A stretch of 11,311 nucleotides of DNA from Bacteroidota bacterium (GCA_024643595.1 JAHEMS010000070.1:1-11311), one strand, 5' to 3'. Shown: positions 1 through 6,638, numbered from the stretch's first letter. Numbers and translations: made by a program. Notes: a model not told the origin generated them from the sequence alone.

Positions 1-111
1 CAGGAGCCTGGATGGAATTTTTGTAAATACCTGGTAAAACCTGATGGAACTATTAAGTTTTTTAAGTCATCGGTAAATCCAATGGATAAGGAAATCATCG
101 GTGAATTATAA
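1..111 (+). CDS. Glutathione peroxidase family protein, C-terminal fragment (cut by window edge)
   Basis: Only the last 36 residues and the TAA stop lie in the window. They contain PGWNFCKYLV, which holds the conserved Trp-Asn pair of the glutathione peroxidase catalytic tetrad, followed by the family's usual end (FFKSSVNPMDKEI). The fragment aligns closely with the end of the next gene (PDWNFAKYLV ... FFNSSVKPLDNSI), so the two are tandem paralogues. The expected role is reduction of hydrogen peroxide or organic hydroperoxides, in bacteria usually with thioredoxin as donor. The peroxidatic Cys lies outside the window, so activity cannot be judged. Confidence 0.85.
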   Translation, partial: QEPGWNFCKYLVKPDGTIKFFKSSVNPMDKEIIGEL

Positions 112-114
112 CTA

Positions 115-149
115 TTTGATCTCATGTTAATGAGTTGATAGTAATTTTG
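115..149 (+). promoter_or_regulatory. Candidate Bacteroidota-type promoter for the second glutathione peroxidase
   Basis: A perfect -7 element TAATTTTG (142-149) fits the TAnnTTTG consensus, with TTTG at 115-118 as a possible -33 element, 23 bp away, at the long end of the accepted spacing. Transcription would start near 155-157, only a few bases before the ATG at 160, so the mRNA would have almost no leader. The call rests on motif match alone. Confidence 0.5.
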
Positions 150-159
150 CATTGCGTTT

Positions 160-720
160 ATGAAATTCAGAATATTAATACCAGCACTTTTAATTATGGG
201 TCTTACAACATTTTTAACCAATAAGTTGGCTAGTAATACTAATAAACCATCAGTTTTACCTGGTCAATCAATTTATGACTTCAAAATCAAAAGCCTTGCA
301 GGTGATGAAATTGATTTTGCCCGTTACAAGGGAAAGAAACTGTTGATTGTAAATACGGCCTCTAAATGCGGTAAAACACCGCAATATGAAGGGTTGGAAA
401 AGCTACATGAAAACTTTGGGGATAAAATAACAGTGTTAGGGTTTCCGGCTAATAATTTCCTTTGGCAAGAACCTGGTACTAATGCGGAGATCGCGGCTTT
501 TTGCGAGAAAAATTATGGTGTGAGATTCCAGATGTTTGAAAAAATTTCTGTTAAAGGTGGAGATCAACACCCTTTATATCAATGGCTTGAATTAAAAACC
601 GGTAAGCATCCGGATTGGAACTTTGCGAAATATTTGGTTAATGAGGACGGTTCACAGGTAACTTTTTTTAATTCAAGTGTGAAACCACTCGACAATTCAA
701 TTATTGCTCAAATTCAATAA
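160..720 (+). CDS. Membrane-anchored glutathione peroxidase (thioredoxin-fold peroxidase)
   Basis: The product (186 aa) is a thiol peroxidase of the glutathione peroxidase family, which reduces hydroperoxides. The family motif NTASKCGKTPQYEGL carries the peroxidatic Cys70, a TGC codon, so it is not a selenoprotein. The other tetrad residues are Gln103 (WQEPGTN), Trp153 and Asn154 (PDWNF). Cys115 (AAFCEKNYG) sits where the resolving Cys of thioredoxin-dependent members is found. The usual FPCNQF motif is changed to FPANNF. Residues 1-25 are basic then hydrophobic without a clear cleavage site, suggesting an N-terminal membrane anchor that places the enzyme outside the cytoplasmic membrane; the core starts near residue 34. 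It lies 48 bp after a paralogue. Family assignment is firm; electron donor and location are inferred. Confidence 0.9.
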   Translation: MKFRILIPALLIMGLTTFLTNKLASNTNKPSVLPGQSIYDFKIKSLAGDEIDFARYKGKKLLIVNTASKCGKTPQYEGLEKLHENFGDKITVLGFPANNFLWQEPGTNAEIAAFCEKNYGVRFQMFEKISVKGGDQHPLYQWLELKTGKHPDWNFAKYLVNEDGSQVTFFNSSVKPLDNSIIAQIQ

Positions 721-842
721 TGATAGGATGAAGTGGGTAACTTTTTACTGACCCTGGAAGTTACAAATTTTCTGTCGCAGAGATTAAACCTTGCAATACA
801 TTCCTTGTCCAAGCACACATAAACTAACCTTTCTACCATTTT

Positions 843-1613
843 ATGAAAAGAATTGCAGGATTTTTACTTTTGTCTGTTTTTTGGTTCGCTTGTACTGATA
901 ATAATAATCAAACGGCAAGGCTCAACGTAATGCTTACGGATGCTCCAGGTGATTATGAGGAGGTAAACATTGATATTCAAAGTGTTCAGGTTCATGGCTC
1001 TGATACCACTCAAAATTCTGGTTGGACCACCCTGGATGTACAAAGTGGTGTTTATGATATTTTGAAATTAACAAATGGTCTAGATACATTGTTGGCAACT
1101 GCCGAACTTCCTGCGGGTCGCATTTCGCAAATCAGATTGATCCTTGGAGAAAATAATTCGGTTAAAGAAAATGGTGAAATTAAGTCGTTAAAAACACCGT
1201 CTGCACAGCAATCTGGACTCAAGATAAACTTAAATGCTGTTCTCACGGAAGGTATCACTTACACGATAACACTTGATTTTGATGCGGCTAGATCAATCGT
1301 TAGGAAAGGCAATGGAGGTTTCAATTTAAAGCCTGTAATACGGGCGCTTGAAAAAGCAACCAGTGGTTCAATTAAAGGAACGATAACTCCTTTAGAATCT
1401 GCTCCGGCTGTTTTTGCCATCGCTGGTGCTGATACCGTTGCTACCGCTTATACGGATGATGCAGGTCGATTTATTTTGAGATCAATTCCTGAAGGATCAT
1501 ATACGGTAAGTTTCGATCCTAAAACCGGATATAAGCCATTACAAAAGGAAGGTGTGAGTGTTACACTTGGAAATATTGCGGATTTAGGTACAGTGACTAT
1601 TGAGAAGGAGTAA
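843..1613 (+). CDS. DUF4382 domain lipoprotein with C-terminal carboxypeptidase-regulatory-like domain
   Basis: The product (256 aa) starts with a short lipoprotein signal: basic MKR, a hydrophobic stretch, and Cys17 in the context FWFAC. The Trp at -3 is unusual for a lipobox, but the position and the polar run that follows (TDNNNQ) fit lipidation. Residues about 24-168 match DUF4382 (RLNVMLTDAPGDYEEVNIDI at its start, with a hydrophobic-polar beta pattern). Residues about 174-252 look like a carboxypeptidase-regulatory or SdrD-B type beta-sandwich, with GSIKGTITP, TDDAGRFILRSIPEGSYTV and GTVTIEKE. This layout is common in Bacteroidota and its function is unknown; adhesion or binding at the cell surface is only a guess. 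It probably has its own promoter in 721-842, where TAACCTTTC at 825-833 is a poor -7 match. A terminator follows. Confidence 0.85.
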   Translation: MKRIAGFLLLSVFWFACTDNNNQTARLNVMLTDAPGDYEEVNIDIQSVQVHGSDTTQNSGWTTLDVQSGVYDILKLTNGLDTLLATAELPAGRISQIRLILGENNSVKENGEIKSLKTPSAQQSGLKINLNAVLTEGITYTITLDFDAARSIVRKGNGGFNLKPVIRALEKATSGSIKGTITPLESAPAVFAIAGADTVATAYTDDAGRFILRSIPEGSYTVSFDPKTGYKPLQKEGVSVTLGNIADLGTVTIEKE

Positions 1614-1633
1614 CAAAAAATTGTATTAGTTAT

Positions 1634-1665
1634 AGGGCGAAGAAATAATCCTTCGCCCTTTTATT
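1634..1665 (+). terminator. Rho-independent terminator between convergent genes
   Basis: A perfect 9-bp hairpin is seen: AGGGCGAAG (1634-1642) pairs with CTTCGCCCT (1651-1659) around an 8-base loop, followed by TTTTATTT. It lies 20 bases after the stop of the DUF4382 gene and between two convergent genes. The T-run is on the plus strand. The hairpin could also help to stop leftward transcription, although the minus-strand side has only an A/T-rich stretch. Confidence 0.85.
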
Positions 1666-1684
1666 TACCATCAATTTTATTAGT

Positions 1685-2986
1685 TCAGTCGCTGCCATTT
1701 AGTTTTCCAACAATCCAATTATTCATTTTTTCATTTTGTTCGGGGTAAGTCCAATGTCCGGTTTCCAAGGCGAGGTATAATGATTTAGGCGCTGTTATTA
1801 CATTGTAGGCGGCAAACATAGAGGTTGGTGGACAGGTTTCGTCGTTATATCCCCACGTATACATTCCTGGTATTTTAACAATTCGGGCAAAGTTTACAAC
1901 ATCATAGTATCCTGTGGTTTCTATTTTTTCTTTCGAGTTATTGTAGGCAGCATTATTTTTATCAAATAAATGTGGCCACCCACCAGCACGACCATTCAAG
2001 TAGCCTGTTAAATCACTGAGTGCAGGATAGTAAGAAGCCAGGTATTTTACCCGGGTATCAAGTCCTGCGGTTACAATAGATAATGCGCCACCCTGGCTTC
2101 CGCCCGTCACACCTAAGTTTACACCGTCAAATTGTGGAAGGCTAAAAATAAAATCATTGGCGCGAACACATCCAAGGTACACTCGCTTATAATAGTAACG
2201 ATCTTTATTTTCCAGGTTAAAATACCAATAGCCATTAAGAGGGCCTGCGCCTAAATTATTATAAACAACAGGATCCATATTGACAGGAATTCCATGAATG
2301 CCAATTTGCAATGTGATCATGCCTTTTTCTGCATTGGTTATATCCCCTGAATATGGCCGAATACCAGCACCAGGAACATGAAGCAACGCGGGATATTTAC
2401 CTTCCTTCTTGGGTACACAAAGTATTCCGTAAAGCCTTGCGCCTGAGCGATAATTTTGAATGTTTACATGGTATACGTTGACATTTTCGGTGCAACGATC
2501 TGGTAATAAAGTCATCCGTGCATCCAACGGAATCTTTGCTAGTTCAGCCTTAGCGTTTTCCCAATAGGATAAAAAGTCTTTTGGATTTTGAACTGTTGGC
2601 TTTATTGAAGTTGGGTCAAAGCCAACAGTAGCTAAGCCACGATATACTTTGTCCTCATATTTTGCGGTAACAATGCACTGAATGAATCCTGGCGTCTTTA
2701 ATGTAGTAGAGGGCACTGAGAATATGCCATCCTTAAGTACAACAGAATCCTTTTTGAAAGGATCCATTTTCTCTGGACCGACCTGATAGTGAACTGTAAT
2801 GTTTTTAATGGGATTCCCATCCTTCAATACAGTAACCTTAAAAGCCGCTGGCTCATTTAATTTATACGTCCAATCAGTGTGATCTGGAGCTACAATTACT
2901 TTTATAAAAGTATTGACCGGTTGGGCCATCGCAGACGCGAGGCCAATCAACGCTGGAAGCAGCATTGAGATTATTTTCTTTTGCAT
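1685..2986 (-). CDS. Secreted acetyl xylan esterase-like alpha/beta hydrolase (AXE1 type)
   Basis: The product (433 aa) has a Sec signal peptide (residues 1-21, likely cleaved after AMA before QPV), so it is exported to the periplasm or beyond. Residues about 25-125 form a beta-rich, Ig-like N-terminal region. Residues about 130-430 resemble the AXE1/cephalosporin-C deacetylase fold (CE7). The nucleophile motif GGSQGG gives Ser297; the likely acid is Asp382 (YNDETCPPTS) and the likely base His411 (ETGHW). The RGQ motif of classical CE7 enzymes is not seen; the same region reads IGIHGIPVN. The second CE7 mark, His-Glu, is His-Trp here. It is therefore an AXE1-like esterase of a divergent branch, and its substrate (acetylated sugar or other ester) is uncertain. 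No polysaccharide-utilisation genes sit next to it. A leftward promoter is seen upstream. Confidence 0.85.
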   Translation of the reverse strand: MQKKIISMLLPALIGLASAMAQPVNTFIKVIVAPDHTDWTYKLNEPAAFKVTVLKDGNPIKNITVHYQVGPEKMDPFKKDSVVLKDGIFSVPSTTLKTPGFIQCIVTAKYEDKVYRGLATVGFDPTSIKPTVQNPKDFLSYWENAKAELAKIPLDARMTLLPDRCTENVNVYHVNIQNYRSGARLYGILCVPKKEGKYPALLHVPGAGIRPYSGDITNAEKGMITLQIGIHGIPVNMDPVVYNNLGAGPLNGYWYFNLENKDRYYYKRVYLGCVRANDFIFSLPQFDGVNLGVTGGSQGGALSIVTAGLDTRVKYLASYYPALSDLTGYLNGRAGGWPHLFDKNNAAYNNSKEKIETTGYYDVVNFARIVKIPGMYTWGYNDETCPPTSMFAAYNVITAPKSLYLALETGHWTYPEQNEKMNNWIVGKLNGSD

Positions 2987-3014
2987 ATCAGCCTGTGTTT
3001 AATTTCTGATTAAT

Positions 3015-3046
3015 CAAATATACCCAAGAGATTAGCCACTTCTAAA
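3015..3046 (-). promoter_or_regulatory. Candidate promoter for the AXE1-like esterase
   Basis: On the minus strand TATATTTG (plus-strand positions 3022-3015) is a perfect TAnnTTTG -7 element. TTTAG at 3046-3042 lies 19 bp upstream of it as a weak -33 element. The ATG is about 29 bases downstream, leaving a short leader. Assignment is from the motif and position. Confidence 0.55.
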
Positions 3047-3102
3047 TTGTATTCCAGTATGCTGTCAGTTACGTTTTTGACTATCCGTAGACATGACTTG
3101 TT

Positions 3103-3136
3103 CCGGTTTCACCGGTACAATTTACCGGTTTCACCG
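3103..3136. promoter_or_regulatory. Candidate operator: two CCGGTTTCACCG dyads in direct repeat
   Basis: The 12-mer CCGGTTTCACCG occurs twice without change, at 3103-3114 and 3125-3136. Each copy is itself a dyad (CGGT-TTC-ACCG; the first extends to CCGGT-TTC-ACCGG). The copies repeat every 22 bp, about two helical turns, so they face the same side of the DNA. They lie between divergent promoters, 53-86 bp upstream of the rightward -7 element. LytTR regulators bind paired direct repeats with about two-turn spacing, and a LytTR regulator is encoded in the rightward operon, so autoregulation is a reasonable inference. The binding protein is unproven. Confidence 0.55.
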
Positions 3137-3188
3137 ACTTTCATAGGCAGTTAACCCTCAACGGCAATCCAAAAGCAGGGTGATCCGT

Positions 3189-3196
3189 TACTTTTG
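3189..3196 (+). promoter_or_regulatory. Candidate -7 promoter element of the LiaF-like/two-component operon
   Basis: TACTTTTG is a perfect TAnnTTTG match, 21 bases before the chosen ATG at 3218. No TTG is seen at the -33 distance, which fits a promoter that needs an activator bound upstream, possibly at the paired dyads. The element includes the TTG at 3194, which argues against that codon as translation start. Confidence 0.6.
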
Positions 3197-3217
3197 ATAC
3201 AACAAAACACCAAAATT

Positions 3218-3949
3218 ATGGCAGACGAAAGAAAAAAATTAAGTAGCAGCTTCTGGGTAGGCGCTATCATTTTCATAATAGGCAGTTTTTTATTGCTCGA
3301 TCGCATGGATCTTTTATACTTTCCGGGCTGGCTATTTTCCTGGAAAATGTTGTTGGTGGTAATTGGGCTTATCGTTGGTATCAACAAGCGTTTCGAGGGT
3401 ATTGGATGGCTGGTGATGATTTTGATTGGTGGATTCTTCCTGATTGATGATATCCCCGGATTCCCATACGATATTGACCGTTATGCGTTTCCTGTAGGGA
3501 TCATCATTATTGGTTTGTTTATCTTGGGTCGTGCCGTTGCGGGTTCAAATTCTCGTGCAACAAGAAAAAAAAATTGGGGTGACGGACTATTGAGCTCGAA
3601 TGAGGGTGGGGAAGATTACATTGACCTGACAACAGTATTCGGTGGAAACAAAAGCAAAGTGTTTTCAAAAAACTTCAAAGGCGGAGAAACGACCTGTGTT
3701 TTTGGAGGAACTGAAATAGACCTTTCACAAGCCGATATTAGTGGTACAGTGGTAATTGACGTGGTACAACTTTTTGGAGGTGTGAAGTTAGTAATTCCAT
3801 CTAATTGGGAATTAAAGTCTGAAGTCACCGCTGTCTTAGGAGGGGTAGATGATAAGCGGAACTCGCCTCAAGCCTATGGCTCTGGAAAAAAATTGGTGAT
3901 CACTGGGTTTGTAATGTTCGGTGGAGTGGATATTAAAAGTTACAACTAA
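3218..3949 (+). CDS. LiaF-like membrane protein (DUF5668-type membrane region plus LiaF C-terminal repeats)
   Basis: The product (243 aa from the ATG) has four predicted membrane segments, at about residues 12-28, 38-56, 60-78 and 84-103 (FWVGAIIFIIGSFLLL, MLLVVIGLIVGI, WLVMILIGGFFL, GIIIIGLFILG), of the LiaI/LiaF-like kind. A short basic linker (TRKKNWGDG) follows, then a beta-repeat domain with five FGG/LGG turns: VFGGNKS, VFGGTEIDLS, LFGGVKLVIP, VLGGVDD, MFGGVDIK. This is the pattern of the cell-wall-active antibiotics response (LiaF) domain. In Firmicutes LiaF restrains the sensor kinase of an envelope-stress system; a similar link to the kinase two genes on is inferred. An in-frame TTG at 3194 could add eight residues but lies in the -7 element, so ATG 3218 is preferred. 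It is the first gene of the operon. Confidence 0.85.
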   Translation: MADERKKLSSSFWVGAIIFIIGSFLLLDRMDLLYFPGWLFSWKMLLVVIGLIVGINKRFEGIGWLVMILIGGFFLIDDIPGFPYDIDRYAFPVGIIIIGLFILGRAVAGSNSRATRKKNWGDGLLSSNEGGEDYIDLTTVFGGNKSKVFSKNFKGGETTCVFGGTEIDLSQADISGTVVIDVVQLFGGVKLVIPSNWELKSEVTAVLGGVDDKRNSPQAYGSGKKLVITGFVMFGGVDIKSYN

Positions 3950-3960
3950 TCGTACCTGCA

Positions 3961-4344
3961 ATGAACTGGTACCTGGCCAAATTGATATTTCAAGTAAGCA
4001 GCGGTATGGGTTTTCATACTCCTCAGTTTGATCTGCAGTGGAGATTGATCCGGGCCGACGAAGTAGCATGGGCATATGAAAAAGCTTCGGTGATTGGAAG
4101 GCTGGATGAAAGTAATTTCTTTAATGATCGCGAAGAGTCGGTAGTATGGAAATTTATTGAAGTGGCTGACATACATCGGATAGGTACTATAGAAGATGGA
4201 GTTCATTTGTTTTCAACCACCGAAGAACCAAATGAGGCAGGCGCTTACATTAAAGAATTGAAAAATAGATCTCAACAAGCTTTTGAGATGGCAAAAAGCA
4301 GTGAACTAAATTTGAACGTTAATCAGAATCAGAATCACAATTAA
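3961..4344 (+). CDS. DUF4288 family protein
   Basis: The product (127 aa) is a soluble protein whose start (MNWYLAKLIFQV) and body (QFDLQWRLIRADEVAWAYEKA, then VVWKFIEVADIHRI and EDGVHLFS) resemble DUF4288, a small family of unknown function. There is no signal peptide or membrane segment. The last dozen residues are Asn/Gln-rich (LNLNVNQNQNHN), encoded partly by a short hexamer repeat at 4321-4338 (AATCAG twice, then AATCAC). It starts 11 bases after the LiaF-like gene and ends 14 bases before the kinase, so it is almost certainly co-transcribed. The family call is from memory of motifs; no role is claimed. Confidence 0.75.
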   Translation: MNWYLAKLIFQVSSGMGFHTPQFDLQWRLIRADEVAWAYEKASVIGRLDESNFFNDREESVVWKFIEVADIHRIGTIEDGVHLFSTTEEPNEAGAYIKELKNRSQQAFEMAKSSELNLNVNQNQNHN

Positions 4345-4358
4345 TCCTTTACAAAGTC

Positions 4359-5396
4359 TTGAGTATTAAAATTTCTATTGATTCAACCCGATTGCCCATC
4401 CTGGGTTTTATTTTACTGTGGATGGGTATTCATGTTTGGGGATTACACAATTATGGGGGATTTGCCTGGGAAATTTCTGCTTGGGATTCTTCTATTTCTA
4501 ATCTGGCTATTGCTTCTTTCTGCATATTGAATGGTTACTTGATTCGTTATTTACCTACTCATGGAATATTTAATATTACCGCCGTCGTAAGTATAATCTT
4601 ATCATACATTGCAGAATGGATTTCACGGTATGTCCTTGTTCCGATAGCCCAGGGTGATGATGATTATGTCAACTTCCTAAATCAATCTGAACCTGTTCGC
4701 TGGGGTATTGCATTTTTATTCATATTCTCGGCTGGCATAATCTATATTTTTTATAATCGATGGAAAGAACTGCAGGATTCTTATGAGCGTGAAACTTCCA
4801 CTCACGTCATGGTGAAAGAAGCAGAATTGCAAAAGCTTCAACTTCAACTTCAGCCTCATTTTTTATTCAACAGCCTCAATTCAATTAATGCATTGATCAT
4901 CACGCAACCGGATAAGGCGGGGAATATGGTACAGCAACTTTCTGATTTTTTGCGTGCCACACTGAAACGTGCGGATGAAAAATGGATTACACTTTCGAAA
5001 GAAATAGAATATCTGCAATTGTATTTATCGATTGAGAAAGTGCGTTTTGGTCACCGATTAGATGTGCAATTGCATCTGGATGATCAGATTCAGCTCTGGC
5101 TCATTCCTCCTTTATTGCTGCAGCCATTGGTAGAAAATGCGATCAAGTTTGGATTATATGGCACCACAGGTCGGGTAGTAATTAATCTGACCACCCAACG
5201 GATAGGGGATGCATTGTTAATAGAAATTTCAAATCCTTTTGATCAAGACATGCAACCGGCCGAGGGAAGTGGTTTTGGGTTGAATGGTTTAAGAAGAAGA
5301 CTTTATTTGCTTTATGCGCGCAATGATTTGATCGCTACACGAACTGAAAATGGTAATTTTATAGTTCGATTATCTTTACCCGAGAAGTATGATTAA
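4359..5396 (+). CDS. LytS/YehU-type sensor histidine kinase
   Basis: The product (345 aa) is a membrane sensor kinase that should phosphorylate the LytTR regulator encoded next. Four hydrophobic segments (about residues 12-30, 46-65, 70-92 and 113-133) form the sensor part, with no large extracytoplasmic domain. A short coiled linker leads to the His_kinase domain with LQLQPHFLFNSLNSINALI (phospho-acceptor His167). The ATPase domain shows an N-box PLVENAIKFG (Asn260) and a G-box GSGFGLNGLRRRLYLLYARN (about 303-322). The start is TTG at 4359: the frame is open only back to 4323, with no ATG or GTG before it, while the first ATG (4422) would remove half of the first membrane segment. The 3' end overlaps the regulator gene by 8 bases, suggesting translational coupling. 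Ligand unknown. Confidence 0.9.
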   Translation: MSIKISIDSTRLPILGFILLWMGIHVWGLHNYGGFAWEISAWDSSISNLAIASFCILNGYLIRYLPTHGIFNITAVVSIILSYIAEWISRYVLVPIAQGDDDYVNFLNQSEPVRWGIAFLFIFSAGIIYIFYNRWKELQDSYERETSTHVMVKEAELQKLQLQLQPHFLFNSLNSINALIITQPDKAGNMVQQLSDFLRATLKRADEKWITLSKEIEYLQLYLSIEKVRFGHRLDVQLHLDDQIQLWLIPPLLLQPLVENAIKFGLYGTTGRVVINLTTQRIGDALLIEISNPFDQDMQPAEGSGFGLNGLRRRLYLLYARNDLIATRTENGNFIVRLSLPEKYD

Positions 5397-6129
5397 AGTT
5401 ATTTTGATTGATGATGAGCCATTGGCTTGTGAAATCATTAAGAAATACCTCAAGTATTTTGATGATATGGAATTAGTACAAGAGTGTAGTGATGGTTTTG
5501 AAGGCGTGAAAGCAATTCAACAGCATCAACCGGATTTGATTTTTCTGGATATTCAAATGCCAAAGATAAATGGCTTTGAAATGTTGGAGCTATTGGAAAC
5601 CAAACCGTCTGTGATTTTCATTACCGCCTATGATTCTTACGCTATAAAGGCATTTGAGGCCAATGCTGTGGATTATCTGCTCAAGCCTGTTCCTGAGGAA
5701 CGTTTTCGGGATGCCGTCTTCAAATGGAAGAGCAAAGTAGTTCCTACGGCACCACAACAAATGGATAGTGTTCTTAGTACTATGTCAGCTTCAGGTGTTC
5801 AACAAAACCGTATTGTAGTAAAAACTGGAAATAAAGTAAAAATCATTGCCGTTCATGATGTTCATTTTATTGAAGCAGATGACGATTTTGTAAAAGTTAC
5901 AACCGCTGAAGGAGCGTTCTTAAAAAATAAAACGATGAGTTTTTATGAACAGACTTTAGATCCGCATCAATTTGTTCGTGTTCATCGCTCTTTCATTGTC
6001 CATATCAACCAAATAACAAAAATAGAGCCTTACCAAAAAGAATCTCACCTCGCCATTCTGCGTGATGGAAAGCAAATTCCGGTAAGTAAAACAGGTTACC
6101 TTAAACTTAAAGAGGTATTGGGAATTTGA
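5389..6129 (+). CDS. LytTR-family response regulator
   Basis: The product (246 aa) has a receiver domain (residues 1-112) with the acidic pair Asp8-Asp9, phospho-acceptor Asp54 (LIFLDIQMPKINGFE), Thr79 (FITAYDSYA) and Lys99 (DYLLKPVPEERF). A Gln/Ser-rich linker (about 113-139) leads to a LytTR DNA-binding domain (about 140-243) with the typical IEADDDFVKV and FVRVHRSFIVHINQITKIEPY region. It is the cognate partner of the kinase, whose gene it overlaps by 8 bases. LytTR proteins bind pairs of short direct repeats; the paired dyads at 3103-3136 upstream of this operon are a candidate target. All key phosphorylation residues are present. Confidence 0.93.
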   Translation: MIKVILIDDEPLACEIIKKYLKYFDDMELVQECSDGFEGVKAIQQHQPDLIFLDIQMPKINGFEMLELLETKPSVIFITAYDSYAIKAFEANAVDYLLKPVPEERFRDAVFKWKSKVVPTAPQQMDSVLSTMSASGVQQNRIVVKTGNKVKIIAVHDVHFIEADDDFVKVTTAEGAFLKNKTMSFYEQTLDPHQFVRVHRSFIVHINQITKIEPYQKESHLAILRDGKQIPVSKTGYLKLKEVLGI

Positions 6130-6590
6130 TGATTGAAAAGGAAAACATCAAGGAAGAATTGTTGACCATTTGTCATAGGCAAGTGAATCAACGCATTTCT
6201 AATGCTCAATTTGCGATGGATGCTGCGCAGCTCTCGGCCAATATGGAAGAAAAAAGCAGTGCTGGCGATAAGTATGAAACAGGACGAGCCATGGCACAAT
6301 TGGAGAGAGATAGGGCAGCCCTGCAACTCAACGAGGCTATTATGCTTAGGAATTCATTAGGATTGGTGAATATAAAAGCAGAAAACAATCAAGTCAGGTT
6401 GGGAAGTCTGGTCTATACCAGCGGCTATAATTTTTTTATAGCGACTAGTTTAGGGAAACACACTGTTAAGGGCCAAGATTATTTTGTAATCGGTCCGGCT
6501 ACACCCGTTGGTAAATTACTTTTGGGTTTACAAGTCGGAAATCAGTTTTCTTATAATAAACAGGTTCTTACGATTCAAAAAATTCTGTGA
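6129..6590 (+). CDS. Gre-like coiled-coil protein (often labelled 3-oxoacyl-ACP synthase in Bacteroidota)
   Basis: The product (153 aa) resembles transcript cleavage factors GreA/GreB in layout. An N-terminal helical hairpin (about residues 2-78) has a conserved-looking turn, EEKSSAGDKYETGRAMAQLE, which takes the place of the acidic ENAEY-type tip of GreA. A C-terminal FKBP-like part follows (GSLVYTSGYNFFI ... YFVIGPATPVGKLLLG). Relatives in Bacteroidota often carry the name 3-oxoacyl-ACP synthase, but no ketosynthase motif is present and the protein is far too short for one. It could act on RNA polymerase through the secondary channel; this is inference. The ATG (6129) overlaps the regulator's TGA by one base (TGATG), so it is translationally coupled. 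A TTG at 6126 is a worse start. Confidence 0.75.
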   Translation: MIEKENIKEELLTICHRQVNQRISNAQFAMDAAQLSANMEEKSSAGDKYETGRAMAQLERDRAALQLNEAIMLRNSLGLVNIKAENNQVRLGSLVYTSGYNFFIATSLGKHTVKGQDYFVIGPATPVGKLLLGLQVGNQFSYNKQVLTIQKIL

Positions 6591-6638
6591 GGTAAACTAT
6601 CAAATTCAACTTATTTCCAGTTGATTTGTTATTTTATA

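Noticed and set aside
160..720. Selenocysteine-containing glutathione peroxidase
   Set aside because: The active-site codon is TGC (Cys), and no in-frame TGA occurs.
720..842. Terminator hairpin after the second glutathione peroxidase gene
   Set aside because: GGGTAA and TTACTGACCC give only a broken, overlapping pairing around a short T-run; no convincing stem was found.
3103..3136. Start of a CRISPR array
   Set aside because: There are only two 12-bp copies with a 10-bp gap, far too short for repeats and spacers, and no cas gene is seen.
3194..3217. TTG start giving eight more residues on the LiaF-like protein
   Set aside because: The TTG is part of the perfect -7 element TACTTTTG, so it would lie upstream of the predicted transcript start; the ATG at 3218 fits better. 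The TTG at 8390 before the first usp is rejected for the same reason.
3946..4206. Minus-strand open frames over the DUF4288 gene (also 3836-4075)
   Set aside because: They overlap a plausible plus-strand operon gene, have no promoter or family motif, and would break the operon spacing.
6129..6590. 3-oxoacyl-ACP synthase (common automatic name for relatives)
   Set aside because: The protein is about 150 residues with a coiled coil and no ketosynthase active-site motif; a Gre-like layout fits better.
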